A DNA stretch of 64,000 bases from Pseudomonas capeferrum (GCF_013523055.1 NZ_JAAMQM010000007.1:1-64000); one strand, 5' to 3'; numbered from the stretch's first letter, positions 9,530 to 20,595 are shown. Numbers and translations: made by a program. Notes: generated by a model from the sequence alone, not told the origin.

Positions 9530-10509
9530 TGTTTGGACTGATCAAGACCTGGAAAGCCCTGGAAGCGCGGGGCATCATGGGTATCAACCGGCGTAATGCG
9601 GACTATGTCCTCAAGTACAACAAACGCCATCTGTACCCGATCGTCGACGACAAGATCATCACCAAGGAGCGCGCGCTCAAGGCCGGTATTCATGTACCGG
9701 AGATGTACGGGATCATCGAGACCGAGAAGCAGATCGACAAGCTCGACGAGATCATCGGCGGGCGCACGGATTTCGTCATCAAGCCGGCGCAGGGCGCTGG
9801 CGGTGACGGCATCCTGGTCATCGCCGACCGCTTCGAGGGCCGTTATCGCACGGTCTCCGGGAAGATCATCAGCCATGAGGAGATCGAGCATCAGGTCTCC
9901 AGCATCCTGACAGGCCTCTATTCGCTGGGTGGGCATCGCGATCGCGCGCTCATCGAGTATCGGGTGACCCCGGACCAGATCTTCAAGAGCATAAGCTATG
10001 AAGGCGTGCCGGACATCCGCATCATCGTGCTGATGGGCTATCCGGTCATGGCCATGCTGCGCCTGCCGACCCGCCAGTCGGGCGGCAAGGCCAATCTTCA
10101 CCAGGGTGCCATCGGTGTAGGTGTGGACCTGGCTACCGGTGTCACGCTGCGGGGAACCTGGCTGAACAACATCATCAGCAAGCATCCGGACACGACCAAT
10201 GCGGTGGATGGCGTACAGCTGCCGAACTGGGACGGCTTCATGAAGCTTGCCGCGGGCTGTTACGAGCTGTGCGGCCTTGGCTACATTGGCGTGGACATGG
10301 TCCTGGATCAGGACAAGGGCCCGCTGATCCTCGAGCTCAACGCGCGCCCCGGCCTGAACATCCAGATCGCCAACGATTGCGGCCTGACCCAGCGCACCCA
10401 CGCGATCGAGGCACACCTGGAGGCCCTGGCCAAGGATGGTGTGGTCGAAGACGTCGAGCAGCGCGTTCGTGTCGCTCAAGGCCTGTTCGGTCATATCCAC
10501 CCACGCTGA
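9529..10509 (+). CDS. RimK-like alpha-L-glutamate ligase (ATP-grasp)
   Basis: The 326-residue ATP-grasp protein has the nucleotide-binding segment DFVIKPAQGAGGDGI (residues about 81-95) and the metal-binding C-terminal motif LILELNARPGLNIQIAN (near 267-283), both typical of RimK-type ligases that add amino acids to a peptide or small-molecule carboxylate. It begins MFGLIKTWKALEARGIMGINRRN, without a signal peptide, so it acts in the cytoplasm. It is translationally coupled to the 7TM gene. The acceptor substrate cannot be read from the sequence. Confidence 0.88.
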   Translation: MFGLIKTWKALEARGIMGINRRNADYVLKYNKRHLYPIVDDKIITKERALKAGIHVPEMYGIIETEKQIDKLDEIIGGRTDFVIKPAQGAGGDGILVIADRFEGRYRTVSGKIISHEEIEHQVSSILTGLYSLGGHRDRALIEYRVTPDQIFKSISYEGVPDIRIIVLMGYPVMAMLRLPTRQSGGKANLHQGAIGVGVDLATGVTLRGTWLNNIISKHPDTTNAVDGVQLPNWDGFMKLAAGCYELCGLGYIGVDMVLDQDKGPLILELNARPGLNIQIANDCGLTQRTHAIEAHLEALAKDGVVEDVEQRVRVAQGLFGHIHPR

Positions 10510-10636
10510 CGCCGGTCTCGCTCGCGTCGGCCTTTGCAGGTCGGCGCGATGCGAAAGCCGAATGTCGCGACGGCGCTAGGCGCTGCCCCCGCAGGCGACT
10601 ACAATCGCGTCCTCGTCCCCATCGCCATTCATTCGC

Positions 10637-11980
<1,344 letters not shown>

Positions 11981-12078
11981 AAAAGCTCTGGCGCGCTTGG
12001 CCTGATGCCAGGTGTTCCTGATCCACTCTGATGCCTCGATCCACGCTGGCGCCCTGGAGACAGCAGGTTTCGGTGGTG

Positions 12079-12113
12079 AGCGGGCTTGCCGGGACGCCGG
12101 ACCGCCCGCGATG
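12079..12113 (+). repeat. REP-like extragenic sequence between pabB and cysH
   Basis: AGCGGGCTTGCCGGGACGCC and the following bases through 12113 share the GCGGGCTTGCCGGGACG core found at 4339. The rest of the 246-bp pabB-cysH gap shows no convincing gene. Confidence 0.5.
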
Positions 12114-12226
12114 GAGGCCAAAGGCCTCGCCTGACAAGGCGTGAGGTCGAGTCTGGCTCGCCATTTTTTGTTACCATCGCGGTACTGAGAGCGCGCAGCG
12201 CCGCACCACTGCATGGAAACCGCCTG

Positions 12227-12961
12227 ATGAGCCAACCCTTCGACGTCGCCGCCCTGGCAGCGACTTACGCCAGCAAGTCCCCGCAGGACATCCTCAAGCT
12301 CGCCTTCGAACACTTCGGCGACGATCTCTGGATCTCCTTCAGCGGCGCCGAGGATATAGTGCTGGTAGACATGGCCTGGAAGCTGAACAAGCAGGTCAAG
12401 GTGTTCAGCCTGGACACCGGTCGCCTTCATCCGGAAACCTACCGGTTCATCGATCAGGTTCGAGAGCAGTACAACCTGCCGATCGAGATCCTCAGCCCGG
12501 ACCGTACCAAGCTTGAAGCCATGGTCAACGAGAAGGGTCTGTTCAGCTTCTACCGGGAGGGTCACGGCGAATGCTGCGGCATCCGCAAGATCGAGCCGCT
12601 GCGGCGCAAGCTGACCACGGTCAGCGCCTGGGCTACCGGCCAGCGCCGCGACCAGAGTCCGGGTACCCGTAGCCAGGTGGCGGCGGTGGAAATCGATTCG
12701 GCATTTTCCACGCCCGAGCGCACTCTCTACAAGTTCAACCCCTTGGCGCAGATGACCAGCGCCGAAGTCTGGGGCTATATCCGCATGCTCGAGCTGCCCT
12801 ACAACAGCCTGCACGAACGTGGCTTCATCAGCATCGGTTGCGAACCCTGCACCCGCCCGGTGCTGCCGGGCCAGCACGAACGTGAAGGCCGCTGGTGGTG
12901 GGAAGAGTCGACCCAGAAGGAATGCGGGCTGCATGCCGGCAACCTGATCACCAAGGCTTGA
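12227..12961 (+). CDS. cysH: Assimilatory adenylyl-sulfate (APS) reductase
   Basis: The 244-residue PAPS/APS reductase-family protein reduces activated sulfate to sulfite in cysteine synthesis. It carries both cysteine pairs, ECCGIRK (residues 114-120) and CEPC (205-208), the [4Fe-4S] ligands that mark APS-using enzymes rather than the PAPS-using enteric Cys[11 protein letters not shown] is the PP-loop and the C-terminal ECGLHAG supplies the catalytic Cys. The frame is open upstream, but ATG 12227 starts the conserved N-terminus [11 protein letters not shown]. It converges with cysB, the regulator of this pathway. Confidence 0.95.
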   Translation: MSQPFDVAALAATYASKSPQDILKLAFEHFGDDLWISFSGAEDIVLVDMAWKLNKQVKVFSLDTGRLHPETYRFIDQVREQYNLPIEILSPDRTKLEAMVNEKGLFSFYREGHGECCGIRKIEPLRRKLTTVSAWATGQRRDQSPGTRSQVAAVEIDSAFSTPERTLYKFNPLAQMTSAEVWGYIRMLELPYNSLHERGFISIGCEPCTRPVLPGQHEREGRWWWEESTQKECGLHAGNLITKA

Positions 12962-12980
12962 ATCGAGCGATCCAGGAATG

Positions 12981-13260
12981 AAAAAACCGGCCTCGTGCCT
13001 AATGCTGGTCAGTTAAGGGAAAGTCATCAAATTTCGTTGGCTGGCGTTCTTGTTTGGCTTCCGAACTCTTCAGTGCCGCTGCTGGCCTATCGCGGGACAA
13101 GCCCGCTCGCCACCGGTGCGCGGTGCTCCAGTGGCGAGCGGGCTTGTCCCGCGATAGGCCAGCAGCGGCACTGATGGTTCGAGCCGAACCATCAGCTCCA
13201 TCATCGAAGTTTGATGACTTCTCTTTAACTGACTGGCATTAGCCTCGTGCCGGTTTTTTT
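12981..13260 (+). terminator. cysH/cysB intrinsic terminator, split by an inserted element
   Basis: The left arm AAAAAACCGGC is at 12981-12991 and the right arm GCCGGTTTTTT at 13249-13259. Removing the insert and one copy of the 10-bp duplication restores a perfect 11-bp A/T-flanked stem with loop CTCGT. In the present sequence the arms are about 257 bp apart, though the insert is itself one long hairpin, so the arms may still meet. Confidence 0.85.
13000..13241. mobile_element. 242-bp MITE-like element with IS4-type ends in the cysH/cysB terminator
   Basis: Terminal inverted repeats at 13000-13036 and 13205-13241 match at 31 of 37 positions and start TAATGC. The element is flanked by perfect 10-bp direct repeats GCCTCGTGCC (12990-12999 and 13242-13251), the duplication size typical of IS4-family elements. 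Inside is a perfect 43-bp inverted repeat (13071-13113 against 13131-13173) around a 17-base loop, containing paired REP cores CGGGACAAGCCCGC. It has no coding capacity. Its right 17 bases, TTAACTGACTGGCATTA, are identical to the right end of the IS4 transposase remnant at 52002-52018. Confidence 0.85.
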
Positions 13261-13275
13261 CATTGTGCGTGCCTG

Positions 13276-14295
<1,020 letters not shown>

Positions 14296-14374
14296 TTATA
14301 ACTATATTAGTGGATTGGGGAATAAATCTAGAACTATTTTGTTATTCCAAGGCCCTCCCCGTATCGCTGCCGGT

Positions 14375-14872
14375 TCAGGTTTTTCGGCGTCCGAGATGCT
14401 GTGAAAGCGGGACCATGTATACCGGCACCCCTGAAAGCTGCAGCAGACGTACCGCCGTGCGCCCGATAGGCACGTCCACGCCTGCACCCTGGCTGTGGCT
14501 GCCGAAAATGAGCAGATCGACATCCAGTCGCTGAACCTGTTCGAGAATCACTTTTGCCGGATCGCCCTGGCGCACCCTTACTGCCTTGATCAGGGCAAGG
14601 TCCGCCTGCTCGCCCAGTTCTTCACGAAAGCTCTCGAGGACTTTCTGCTCGATATTGGCCAGTACCGTATTGACACCCTGTCGATGCAGCTGGTCCAGGG
14701 TCTGCTCATCCAAATAGCTTTGCAGGAGAGACTCGGCGAACTGGCCCATGGGTTCGACCGCGTGGATCACATACAACTCGGCGCTGAACGTGCGAGCCAG
14801 TGCCAAGGCGTGTTGCATTACAAAAGGCGCGTAGACACCGAGGTCGGTGGCATACAGCATGGAACGGATCAT
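14375..14872 (-). CDS. Universal stress protein (UspA family)
   Basis: The 165-residue single-domain Usp has the N-terminal SMLYATDLGVYA strand and the ATP-binding pattern GSHSQGAGVDVPIGRTAVRLL near residues 124-144 (G-x2-G spaced before G-R/S-T). A GGAGG ribosome site lies 4 bases before the ATG. It is a lone gene between cysB and the PanE-like gene. The signal it answers to is not evident. Confidence 0.9.
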   Translation of the reverse strand: MIRSMLYATDLGVYAPFVMQHALALARTFSAELYVIHAVEPMGQFAESLLQSYLDEQTLDQLHRQGVNTVLANIEQKVLESFREELGEQADLALIKAVRVRQGDPAKVILEQVQRLDVDLLIFGSHSQGAGVDVPIGRTAVRLLQLSGVPVYMVPLSQHLGRRKT

Positions 14873-14976
14873 TCGACCTCCTAGACTGCCCCTGTGTCAG
14901 AGCATGTTTCAGCTTAGCAGCGCCATGGAGGACCGCCTGGCCGTCTGGCGCGCTGAAGCTGCCTGGCTCCAACGAT

Positions 14977-15924
14977 TCAGGCGTCGTGGTTGCGTCGATC
15001 AAGAAACGCCAACGACTGGTACAACGCTTCCATGCGCGGCAATTGGCAACCTGCCTGGCGCGCTCGCGCCAGCGGCTCGGCATAAATGGCCTGCAGTTCC
15101 AGCGGACGTTGCAAGACATGATCGTAATGCATGCTTGGCCAGTAATCGGGCATCTGTTCGGTCACTCGAAACAGGTGCGCGGCATAACCCGTCGGCAATG
15201 CTTGACCACAGGCTTCAGCGCCCTGCACCACCTCGGCCATCAGCGCCTGGATAAGCGCACGGCTGTCCGCATCGGCCATCAGCGGTGCGGTGCTCGCCTG
15301 CAGCAGTACCGACAGCCCGTTATAGGGCACGTTCCACACCAGCTTCTGCCAGCGTGCCTGGTTCAGATCGTCCATGGCCTGGGAGTCGATCCCGGCGGCA
15401 TGAAACAGGGCCGCGCCCTCTTCGACGAGACGCAAGCTGTCCTGTCCCGCCGGGCCACTGTGGTAACCCAGATTGACCGCGCCCAAGGCCTGATGACGTA
15501 TCTGCCCGGGGGCCTGGCGATTGACGCAGATGAAACACAACCCACCGAGCAGGTGCAGGTCCGGGCGCAACAACGGCCGCAACTGTTCTTCGACGCCCAG
15601 GCCGTTCTGCAGCAGCACCACCTTGGCGCCCGGCGCGGCCGCCTGGACGATCAAGGGCCCCAGTTCGAGGTTGCTGGTCGCCTTGGCACCCACCAGCAAC
15701 CAGTCACAAGCGGGCATGTCGGCGACTTCCTTGTACGCCTGCACGTGCATGTGCACGCGTCCGTGCGCGGCGCTATCGACCTCCAGGCCCCGCTCGCGAA
15801 CGACCTCGAAATCGCTGCGCAACAGAAAGTGCACGTCCAAGCCCGCCCTTGCCAGCATCAACCCATAGAACCCACCGATGGCCCCGGTGCCGATCACTCC
15901 GATCCGTACATCGCGTTCGCTCAT
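14977..15924 (-). CDS. Putative 2-dehydropantoate 2-reductase (PanE/ApbA family)
   Basis: The 315-residue NADPH-dependent reductase has the N-terminal dinucleotide fold GVIGTGAIGGFYG and a C-terminal helical domain containing the KLVWNVPYNGL motif, where the lysine is the family catalytic residue. These enzymes reduce ketopantoate in pantothenate synthesis. Pseudomonads carry several paralogs, so assignment to the main PanE is not certain. A GGAG site precedes the ATG. Confidence 0.82.
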   Translation of the reverse strand: MSERDVRIGVIGTGAIGGFYGLMLARAGLDVHFLLRSDFEVVRERGLEVDSAAHGRVHMHVQAYKEVADMPACDWLLVGAKATSNLELGPLIVQAAAPGAKVVLLQNGLGVEEQLRPLLRPDLHLLGGLCFICVNRQAPGQIRHQALGAVNLGYHSGPAGQDSLRLVEEGAALFHAAGIDSQAMDDLNQARWQKLVWNVPYNGLSVLLQASTAPLMADADSRALIQALMAEVVQGAEACGQALPTGYAAHLFRVTEQMPDYWPSMHYDHVLQRPLELQAIYAEPLARARQAGCQLPRMEALYQSLAFLDRRNHDA

Positions 15925-16245
15925 GCCCTCTCCTCTTTGTCATTCGGTCGATTTGCCGGTTTCCAGCTGCCGGACGCCGCCTCGCCATCGACCCTATGCA
16001 CACCTACGGGGCCGCAGCATACGTTAACCCTTGCCTGCACCAGCTTCGCCATCCATCTCGCCAACCGGGAAACGAGAAGAGCTCAGAGCGATGCCTTGGC
16101 TACAAAAAGCCCCTACGACAAAGGTGTGCCCATTGTGGCGCTTCCTGTAACGCGCTAAGGTTCGGCTCCCCGCTGCGAACAATCTAGCTGCTGGGCCGCA
16201 CGGGGAATGCAGGCGGCCGGCACCCGTGACCTGACGAGTAACACG
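15925..16245 (+). other. Intergenic region upstream of the DAHP synthase gene
   Basis: The 321-bp divergent gap between the PanE-like gene and the DAHP synthase gene holds no credible ORF. The only feature I can support is the candidate promoter at 16133-16161. Confidence 0.6.
16133..16161 (+). promoter_or_regulatory. Candidate sigma-70 promoter for the DAHP synthase gene
   Basis: TTGTGG and TAAGGT are separated by 17 bases, about 85 bp upstream of the ATG. This is a motif match only. Confidence 0.4.
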
Positions 16246-17322
16246 ATGGCTGATTTACCGATCGACGACCTAAACGTTGCCTCCAACGAGACCCTGATCA
16301 CTCCCGATCAGCTCAAGAAGGAAATCCCTCTCAGCGCCAAGGCCCTGCAGACCGTGACTGCCGGTCGTGAAGTGGTCCGCAACATCCTCGACGGCAAGGA
16401 TCATCGCCTGTTCGTGGTAGTCGGCCCCTGCTCGATCCACGACATCAAGGCCGCTCACGAATACGCCGAGCGCCTCAAGGCGCTGGCCGAGGAAGTCTCC
16501 GACACCCTTTACCTGGTCATGCGCGTCTATTTCGAGAAGCCGCGCACGACCGTCGGCTGGAAGGGCCTGATCAACGATCCGTATCTGGACGACTCGTTCA
16601 AGATCCAGGACGGCTTGCACATCGGCCGCAAGTTGCTGCTGGACCTGTCGGAAATGGGCTTGCCCACCGCGACCGAAGCACTCGACCCGATTTCCCCGCA
16701 ATACCTGCAGGACCTGATCAGCTGGTCGGCCATCGGCGCGCGCACCACCGAGTCGCAGACCCACCGCGAGATGGCTTCGGGCCTTTCCTCGGCGGTCGGC
16801 TTCAAGAATGGTACCGACGGCGGCCTGACCGTGGCGATCAACGCGCTGCAGTCGGTTTCCAAGCCACACCGTTTCCTGGGTATCAACCAGGAAGGTGGCG
16901 TGTCGATCGTCACCACCAAGGGCAACGCCTATGGGCATGTCGTGCTGCGTGGCGGCAATGGCAAGCCCAATTATGACTCGGTCAGCGTCGCCCTGTGCGA
17001 GCAGGACCTGGCCAAGGCCAAGATCAAGCCCAACATCATGGTCGATTGCAGCCACGCCAACTCCAACAAGGATCCGGCCCTGCAACCGCTGGTGATGGAG
17101 AACGTCGCCAACCAGATCCTCGAAGGCAACCAGTCGATCATCGGCCTGATGGTCGAGAGCCATCTCAACTGGGGCGCCCAGTCGATTCCGAAGAACCTGG
17201 ACGAACTCGAGTATGGTGTGTCGGTGACGGATGCCTGCATCGACTGGGCCGCCACCGAGAAAGCCCTGCGCAGCATGCGCGCCAAGCTCAAGGATGTGTT
17301 GCCTGGACGTCAGCGCGGCTGA
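16246..17322 (+). CDS. aroF: 3-deoxy-7-phosphoheptulonate synthase (class I)
   Basis: The 358-residue DAHP synthase condenses phosphoenolpyruvate and erythrose-4-phosphate, the entry to the shikimate pathway. VVGPCSIHD, YFEKPRTTVGWKG and GARTTESQTHREMASG are the class I (AroF/G/H-type) signatures, and DCSHANSNKD holds the metal/substrate residues. ATG 16246 with GACGAG upstream is chosen over the in-frame ATG at 16207 because MADLPIDDLN is the expected N-terminus. Whether it is Tyr- or Phe-sensitive cannot be read safely. Confidence 0.92.
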   Translation: MADLPIDDLNVASNETLITPDQLKKEIPLSAKALQTVTAGREVVRNILDGKDHRLFVVVGPCSIHDIKAAHEYAERLKALAEEVSDTLYLVMRVYFEKPRTTVGWKGLINDPYLDDSFKIQDGLHIGRKLLLDLSEMGLPTATEALDPISPQYLQDLISWSAIGARTTESQTHREMASGLSSAVGFKNGTDGGLTVAINALQSVSKPHRFLGINQEGGVSIVTTKGNAYGHVVLRGGNGKPNYDSVSVALCEQDLAKAKIKPNIMVDCSHANSNKDPALQPLVMENVANQILEGNQSIIGLMVESHLNWGAQSIPKNLDELEYGVSVTDACIDWAATEKALRSMRAKLKDVLPGRQRG

Positions 17323-17336
17323 GTGACCTGAACGCG

Positions 17337-17363
17337 AACGCCGGGCATCTGCCCGGCGTTTTC
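17337..17363 (+). terminator. Intrinsic terminator of the DAHP synthase gene
   Basis: A 10-bp stem AACGCCGGGC/GCCCGGCGTT with an ATCT loop ends in TTC. Confidence 0.8.
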
Positions 17364-17405
17364 ATATGCGACGCCCGTGGGCGCGGAGAGTGCCAGGCCG
17401 ACTGA

Positions 17406-17687
17406 TCAGGCCTTGCTCGAGTGACGCTGCTGGCGCTCCATGTAGCGCTCCACGTAAGAGCACGAGGGGATGACCGTGTAGCCCATCTGCTCGGCATACT
17501 CCAGAGCCTTCTCGGTCAGCGCCGCGGCAATCCCGCGCCCTCTCAGTGCGTTGGGCACGAAGGTGCGATAGATGTCCAGCGTCTGCTTGCCCAGGTCCAT
17601 GTAGGTCAGATAGGCACGATGACCGTCCACATTGGTCTCGAACTGATGACCGGCCTGGTCATGGTGGATGGTCAGCGCTTCGCTCAT
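17406..17687 (-). CDS. Small GNAT-type N-acetyltransferase (YjdJ-like)
   Basis: The 93-residue protein has the single-domain minimal GNAT fold. NALRGRGIAAALTEKALEYA (residues about 44-63) is the acetyl-CoA pyrophosphate loop and following helix, and VIPSCSYVERYM is the usual C-terminal strand. ATG 17687 with GAGGAG upstream is preferred over a longer frame to 17900. Substrate unknown. Confidence 0.85.
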   Translation of the reverse strand: MSEALTIHHDQAGHQFETNVDGHRAYLTYMDLGKQTLDIYRTFVPNALRGRGIAAALTEKALEYAEQMGYTVIPSCSYVERYMERQQRHSSKA

Positions 17688-18181
17688 TTCTACTCCTCGC
17701 AGGTCTCTATGCAGACCTTTTATTCTTACCGATTGTTTTCCGGCGGAGGGACCTCTACGCCACCTCATGCCCTTGGACATTGCGAAGCGTCGAAATGTTC
17801 TTCGCTTTCCAGGCACCTTCGAATAGTAGGCGCGCAATGCCGGATTGCTCAAGGTGCAGACAGGTAAAAATGTCCAGTTCGTGAACCGGGCTTCACCCAT
17901 CTGTCATGAATAGCCGCCGAATGATGTTGTAAGGCTATGACGCTCCAAGACCGTTCGAGTCACTTTTAGTTCAACGAATAGTTGCAGACTACTAGCCTTT
18001 GCTATGGCCAGCTCACACTTTCGCTACACACCGAGTCAGGCATCATCCGGAATATCATTTTTTTTACCGTTCTTGCGCTCAGTCAGTTTACTTACTACAA
18101 GTAATGGGTACTATGTACGGCGGCCAGTTTCTCTTTTCCGAGAGATGGCTATTAATTGAAAGTCCTTTGAAGGGGAACACG
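17688..18181 (+). other. AT-rich intergenic region upstream of oprI
   Basis: This 494-bp divergent gap has lower GC content than its surroundings and no credible ORF. It should hold the promoters of the acetyltransferase gene and of oprI; the best candidate for the latter is at 18087-18114. No small RNA can be asserted from the sequence. Confidence 0.6.
18087..18114 (+). promoter_or_regulatory. Candidate oprI promoter
   Basis: TTTACT and TACTAT, spaced by 16 bases, lie about 70 bp before the oprI start in an AT-rich stretch, as expected for a very highly expressed gene. Confidence 0.5.
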
Positions 18182-18433
18182 ATGAACAACGTTCTGAAAT
18201 TCTCTGCTCTGGCCCTGGCCGCAGTTCTGGCTACCGGTTGCAGCAGCGCTACCAAAGAAACCGAAGCTCGCCTGACTGCAACCGAAGACGCAGCAGCTCG
18301 CGCCCAAGCCCGTGCAGATGAAGCCTACCGTAAGGCTGACGACGCTCTGGCTGCCGCTCAGAAGGCTCAGCAGACCGCTGACGAAGCCAACGAGCGCGCT
18401 CTGCGCATGCTGGACAAAGCCAGCCGCAAGTAA
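18182..18433 (+). CDS. oprI: Major outer membrane lipoprotein OprI
   Basis: The 83-residue murein lipoprotein (Lpp counterpart) has the signal peptide and lipobox LATGC (acylated Cys at residue 20), followed by an alanine-rich heptad coiled coil and a C-terminal ...KASRK whose last lysine can be bound to peptidoglycan. AAGGGG lies 8 bases before the ATG and a strong terminator follows. The convergent L,D-transpeptidase gene next door encodes the class of enzyme that makes the Lpp-murein link. Confidence 0.97.
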   Translation: MNNVLKFSALALAAVLATGCSSATKETEARLTATEDAAARAQARADEAYRKADDALAAAQKAQQTADEANERALRMLDKASRK

Positions 18434-18454
18434 TAATCCTCATGGATTGTTAAG

Positions 18455-18484
18455 AAGCCGATCCACTTGTGGGTCGGCTTTTTT
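18455..18484 (+). terminator. oprI intrinsic terminator
   Basis: AAGCCGATCC pairs with GGGTCGGCTT, followed by TTTT. Confidence 0.88.
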
Positions 18485-18557
18485 ATTGCCCTCTCGAGGC
18501 ACTCTCCAGATACGACAAAGCCTGCACTGGGCAGGCTCTGTTTGTAACGAGACAGCC

Positions 18558-19535
18558 TTACTGGAGTTCGGGCGGGATGCTCGAGACCATGGACGGCGCT
18601 TCATCATTATTGAGCGGGACAGCAATCTCGACCGGCATGCCATCTTCGGCAGCAATCACATCTCGAACCATGTCCCAGTTCATGCGCAGGTTATTGGCCA
18701 GGTCCTCACGCTTGAGCAATGCGTTGATGACTGCCGTGTGCTTGTCCACCACAGAGGGATCACCCTGATCATCCAATGGGGTATGCGCCTCGAGATAGAC
18801 CTTACCCGCGCTCAGGCCGAACTTGTACGGCTCATTGATGATGCGCACCGGAGTGCCTACCGGAACCATGGTCGAGAGTTCCAGCACATTGTTGTTGAAC
18901 ATCCGGAAGCAGCCGTGGCTGGTCCGCATGCCGATGCCGAACTTCTTGTTCGAGCCATGGATCAGATAGCCCGGCACACCCAGGGTAAACTTGAACGGTC
19001 CCAACGGGTTATCGGGCCCCGCCGGGACCACCGTTGGCAAGATGTCGCCATCCGCGGCATGCTCGGCACGGATCGAGGCAGGCGGCGTCCAGGTCGGGTT
19101 GGGCGTCTTGGCGGTGATCTTGGTATTGGCGATGGGCGACCCCCAGCCTTCGCGGCCGATACCCAGCGGGTAGGTATGCACCACGCCCTCGCCCTTGGGG
19201 TAGTAGTACAAACGATATTCGGCCAGGTTGATGACGATGCCTTCGCGCGGTCCTGGCGGCAGGATGAAGCGCGTCGGCAGAACGATCTCGGTATCGGCGC
19301 CGGGCAACCACGGATCGACGCCTGGGTTCGCGGCGATCATTTCCGAATAGCCCAGATCATTGGCAGTGCCGATGTCCGCGAAGGTATCTTCGTACTTGGC
19401 CTTGATGACTTGCACCTGCCCGACGATGTCTTCGCCAGGAGCTGGCAAGGGCAGTTCCAGGGCCGCAGCGTGACCTGCTACCAGCAGGGCTGCCAGAGAC
19501 AGGCAACGAGTGACGGCGGGAAAGCGCTGCAACAT
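18558..19535 (-). CDS. L,D-transpeptidase (YkuD domain, ErfK/YbiS type)
   Basis: The 325-residue secreted enzyme has a signal peptide (to about AALA, residue 25), a LysM-like segment (YSEMIAANPGVDPWLPGADTEIVLP) and the YkuD catalytic domain with HGSNKKFGIG and SHGCFRM (catalytic Cys near residue 208). This class cross-links peptidoglycan or attaches Lpp-type lipoproteins to it. Convergent adjacency to oprI suggests OprI anchoring (inference). Confidence 0.92.
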   Translation of the reverse strand: MLQRFPAVTRCLSLAALLVAGHAAALELPLPAPGEDIVGQVQVIKAKYEDTFADIGTANDLGYSEMIAANPGVDPWLPGADTEIVLPTRFILPPGPREGIVINLAEYRLYYYPKGEGVVHTYPLGIGREGWGSPIANTKITAKTPNPTWTPPASIRAEHAADGDILPTVVPAGPDNPLGPFKFTLGVPGYLIHGSNKKFGIGMRTSHGCFRMFNNNVLELSTMVPVGTPVRIINEPYKFGLSAGKVYLEAHTPLDDQGDPSVVDKHTAVINALLKREDLANNLRMNWDMVRDVIAAEDGMPVEIAVPLNNDEAPSMVSSIPPELQ

Positions 19536-19641
19536 CCGGTAATTCCTTCGAAAGGTGATTCAAGAGAATCGATTGTACACCCTCGGCCAAAACCAGCGGG
19601 GACCGTTCGGGCTGTGGTAGTTTTCAGATGATGAAAGGCAC

Positions 19642-19923
19642 TCAGAGTTCCGGCCAGACCGGACGAGTGCCACGCCGCTGGGCGTCGAGGATGGCCCGGC
19701 ACAGGGGGCACAGGCGGCCGTCGCGATAAATCGTGGTGGGCACCCCCGACCAACGCGGCTGCGCGGGCAGCAATCCACCGCACAGAGTCCGATCAGCCGC
19801 TCCCCCCAATTCGAGCTGGCGAGCCACGAGATGGACGCGGACCTCCTGACATGCGAAGAGGTCGAGCTGCTCATCGGGCTCGATCAATTGATAGGCATAC
19901 AGGGACCAGGCAGAACGCGGCAT
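19642..19923 (-). CDS. Hypothetical protein, 93 aa
   Basis: The start has a GGAG site six bases upstream. The protein begins MPRSAWSLYAYQLIEPDEQLD and contains a cysteine-rich second half (CGGLLPAQPRW, CPLC), which could bind a metal. No signal peptide or membrane segment is seen. I do not recognise the family; codon use resembles the neighbours, so it is probably a real lineage-specific gene between the L,D-transpeptidase gene and tesA. Confidence 0.7.
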   Translation of the reverse strand: MPRSAWSLYAYQLIEPDEQLDLFACQEVRVHLVARQLELGGAADRTLCGGLLPAQPRWSGVPTTIYRDGRLCPLCRAILDAQRRGTRPVWPEL

Positions 19924-19979
19924 CGGGGGCTCCAGGGCGGGGGCGCAACATTAGCCGAAACCCGCCTCCGATAAAAGCG

Positions 19980-20585
19980 TCACAGCAAGGGTTTTATCGC
20001 CGGCCAGGCGTTTTCCAGCAGGCGCGCCTGGGCACCTCGCGCAGGATGAATGCCATCGGCCTGCATCAATGCGGGCACTCCCCCGACACCCTCCAGGAAG
20101 AACGGCACCAGTGGCACCTGTTTTTCCGCAGCCAGTCGTTCGAAGACATTGGCGAAGGCAGTGGTGTAACGTACCCCATAGTTCGGCGGCAGGCGCATGC
20201 CCAAGAGCAGTACCTGGGCGCCGGCCTCTCGCGAGAGATCGATCATCGAGGCAAGATTTTGTTGCAATTGCTGCGGCGGCTGACCACGCAAGCCATCGTT
20301 GCCACCCAGCTCGAGCACCACCAGCGTCGGCTTGTGAGCCGCGAGCAGCGCGGGCAGCCGGGCCTGGCCGCCCGCGCTGGTATCACCACTGATGGACGCA
20401 TTGACCACTTCACCGTCATAGCCCTCCTTGCGCAAGCGCTCTTGCAGCAAGGCAACCCACCCCTGGCGGGTATCCAGGCCAAAACCGGCACTGATACTAT
20501 CTCCAACGACCAGCAATGTACCCGCCGCCGCGCTCTGGGCCAGGCAATACATCACCAGACCGGCACTCAACCACCACATTCGCAT
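19980..20585 (-). CDS. tesA: Periplasmic arylesterase / acyl-CoA thioesterase I
   Basis: The 201-residue GDSL/SGNH hydrolase has a signal peptide (to about SAAAG) and blocks GDSISAGFG (nucleophile Ser), LELGGNDGLRG and DGIHP (Asp-His). ATG 20585 is chosen because GGAG sits six bases upstream; an in-frame ATG at 20597 has none. It is divergent from the ABC transporter pair, with the two start codons only 10 bp apart. The tesA/ybbA/ybbP arrangement is conserved in gammaproteobacteria. Confidence 0.93.
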   Translation of the reverse strand: MRMWWLSAGLVMYCLAQSAAAGTLLVVGDSISAGFGLDTRQGWVALLQERLRKEGYDGEVVNASISGDTSAGGQARLPALLAAHKPTLVVLELGGNDGLRGQPPQQLQQNLASMIDLSREAGAQVLLLGMRLPPNYGVRYTTAFANVFERLAAEKQVPLVPFFLEGVGGVPALMQADGIHPARGAQARLLENAWPAIKPLL

Positions 20586-20595
20586 CGGATTCTCC

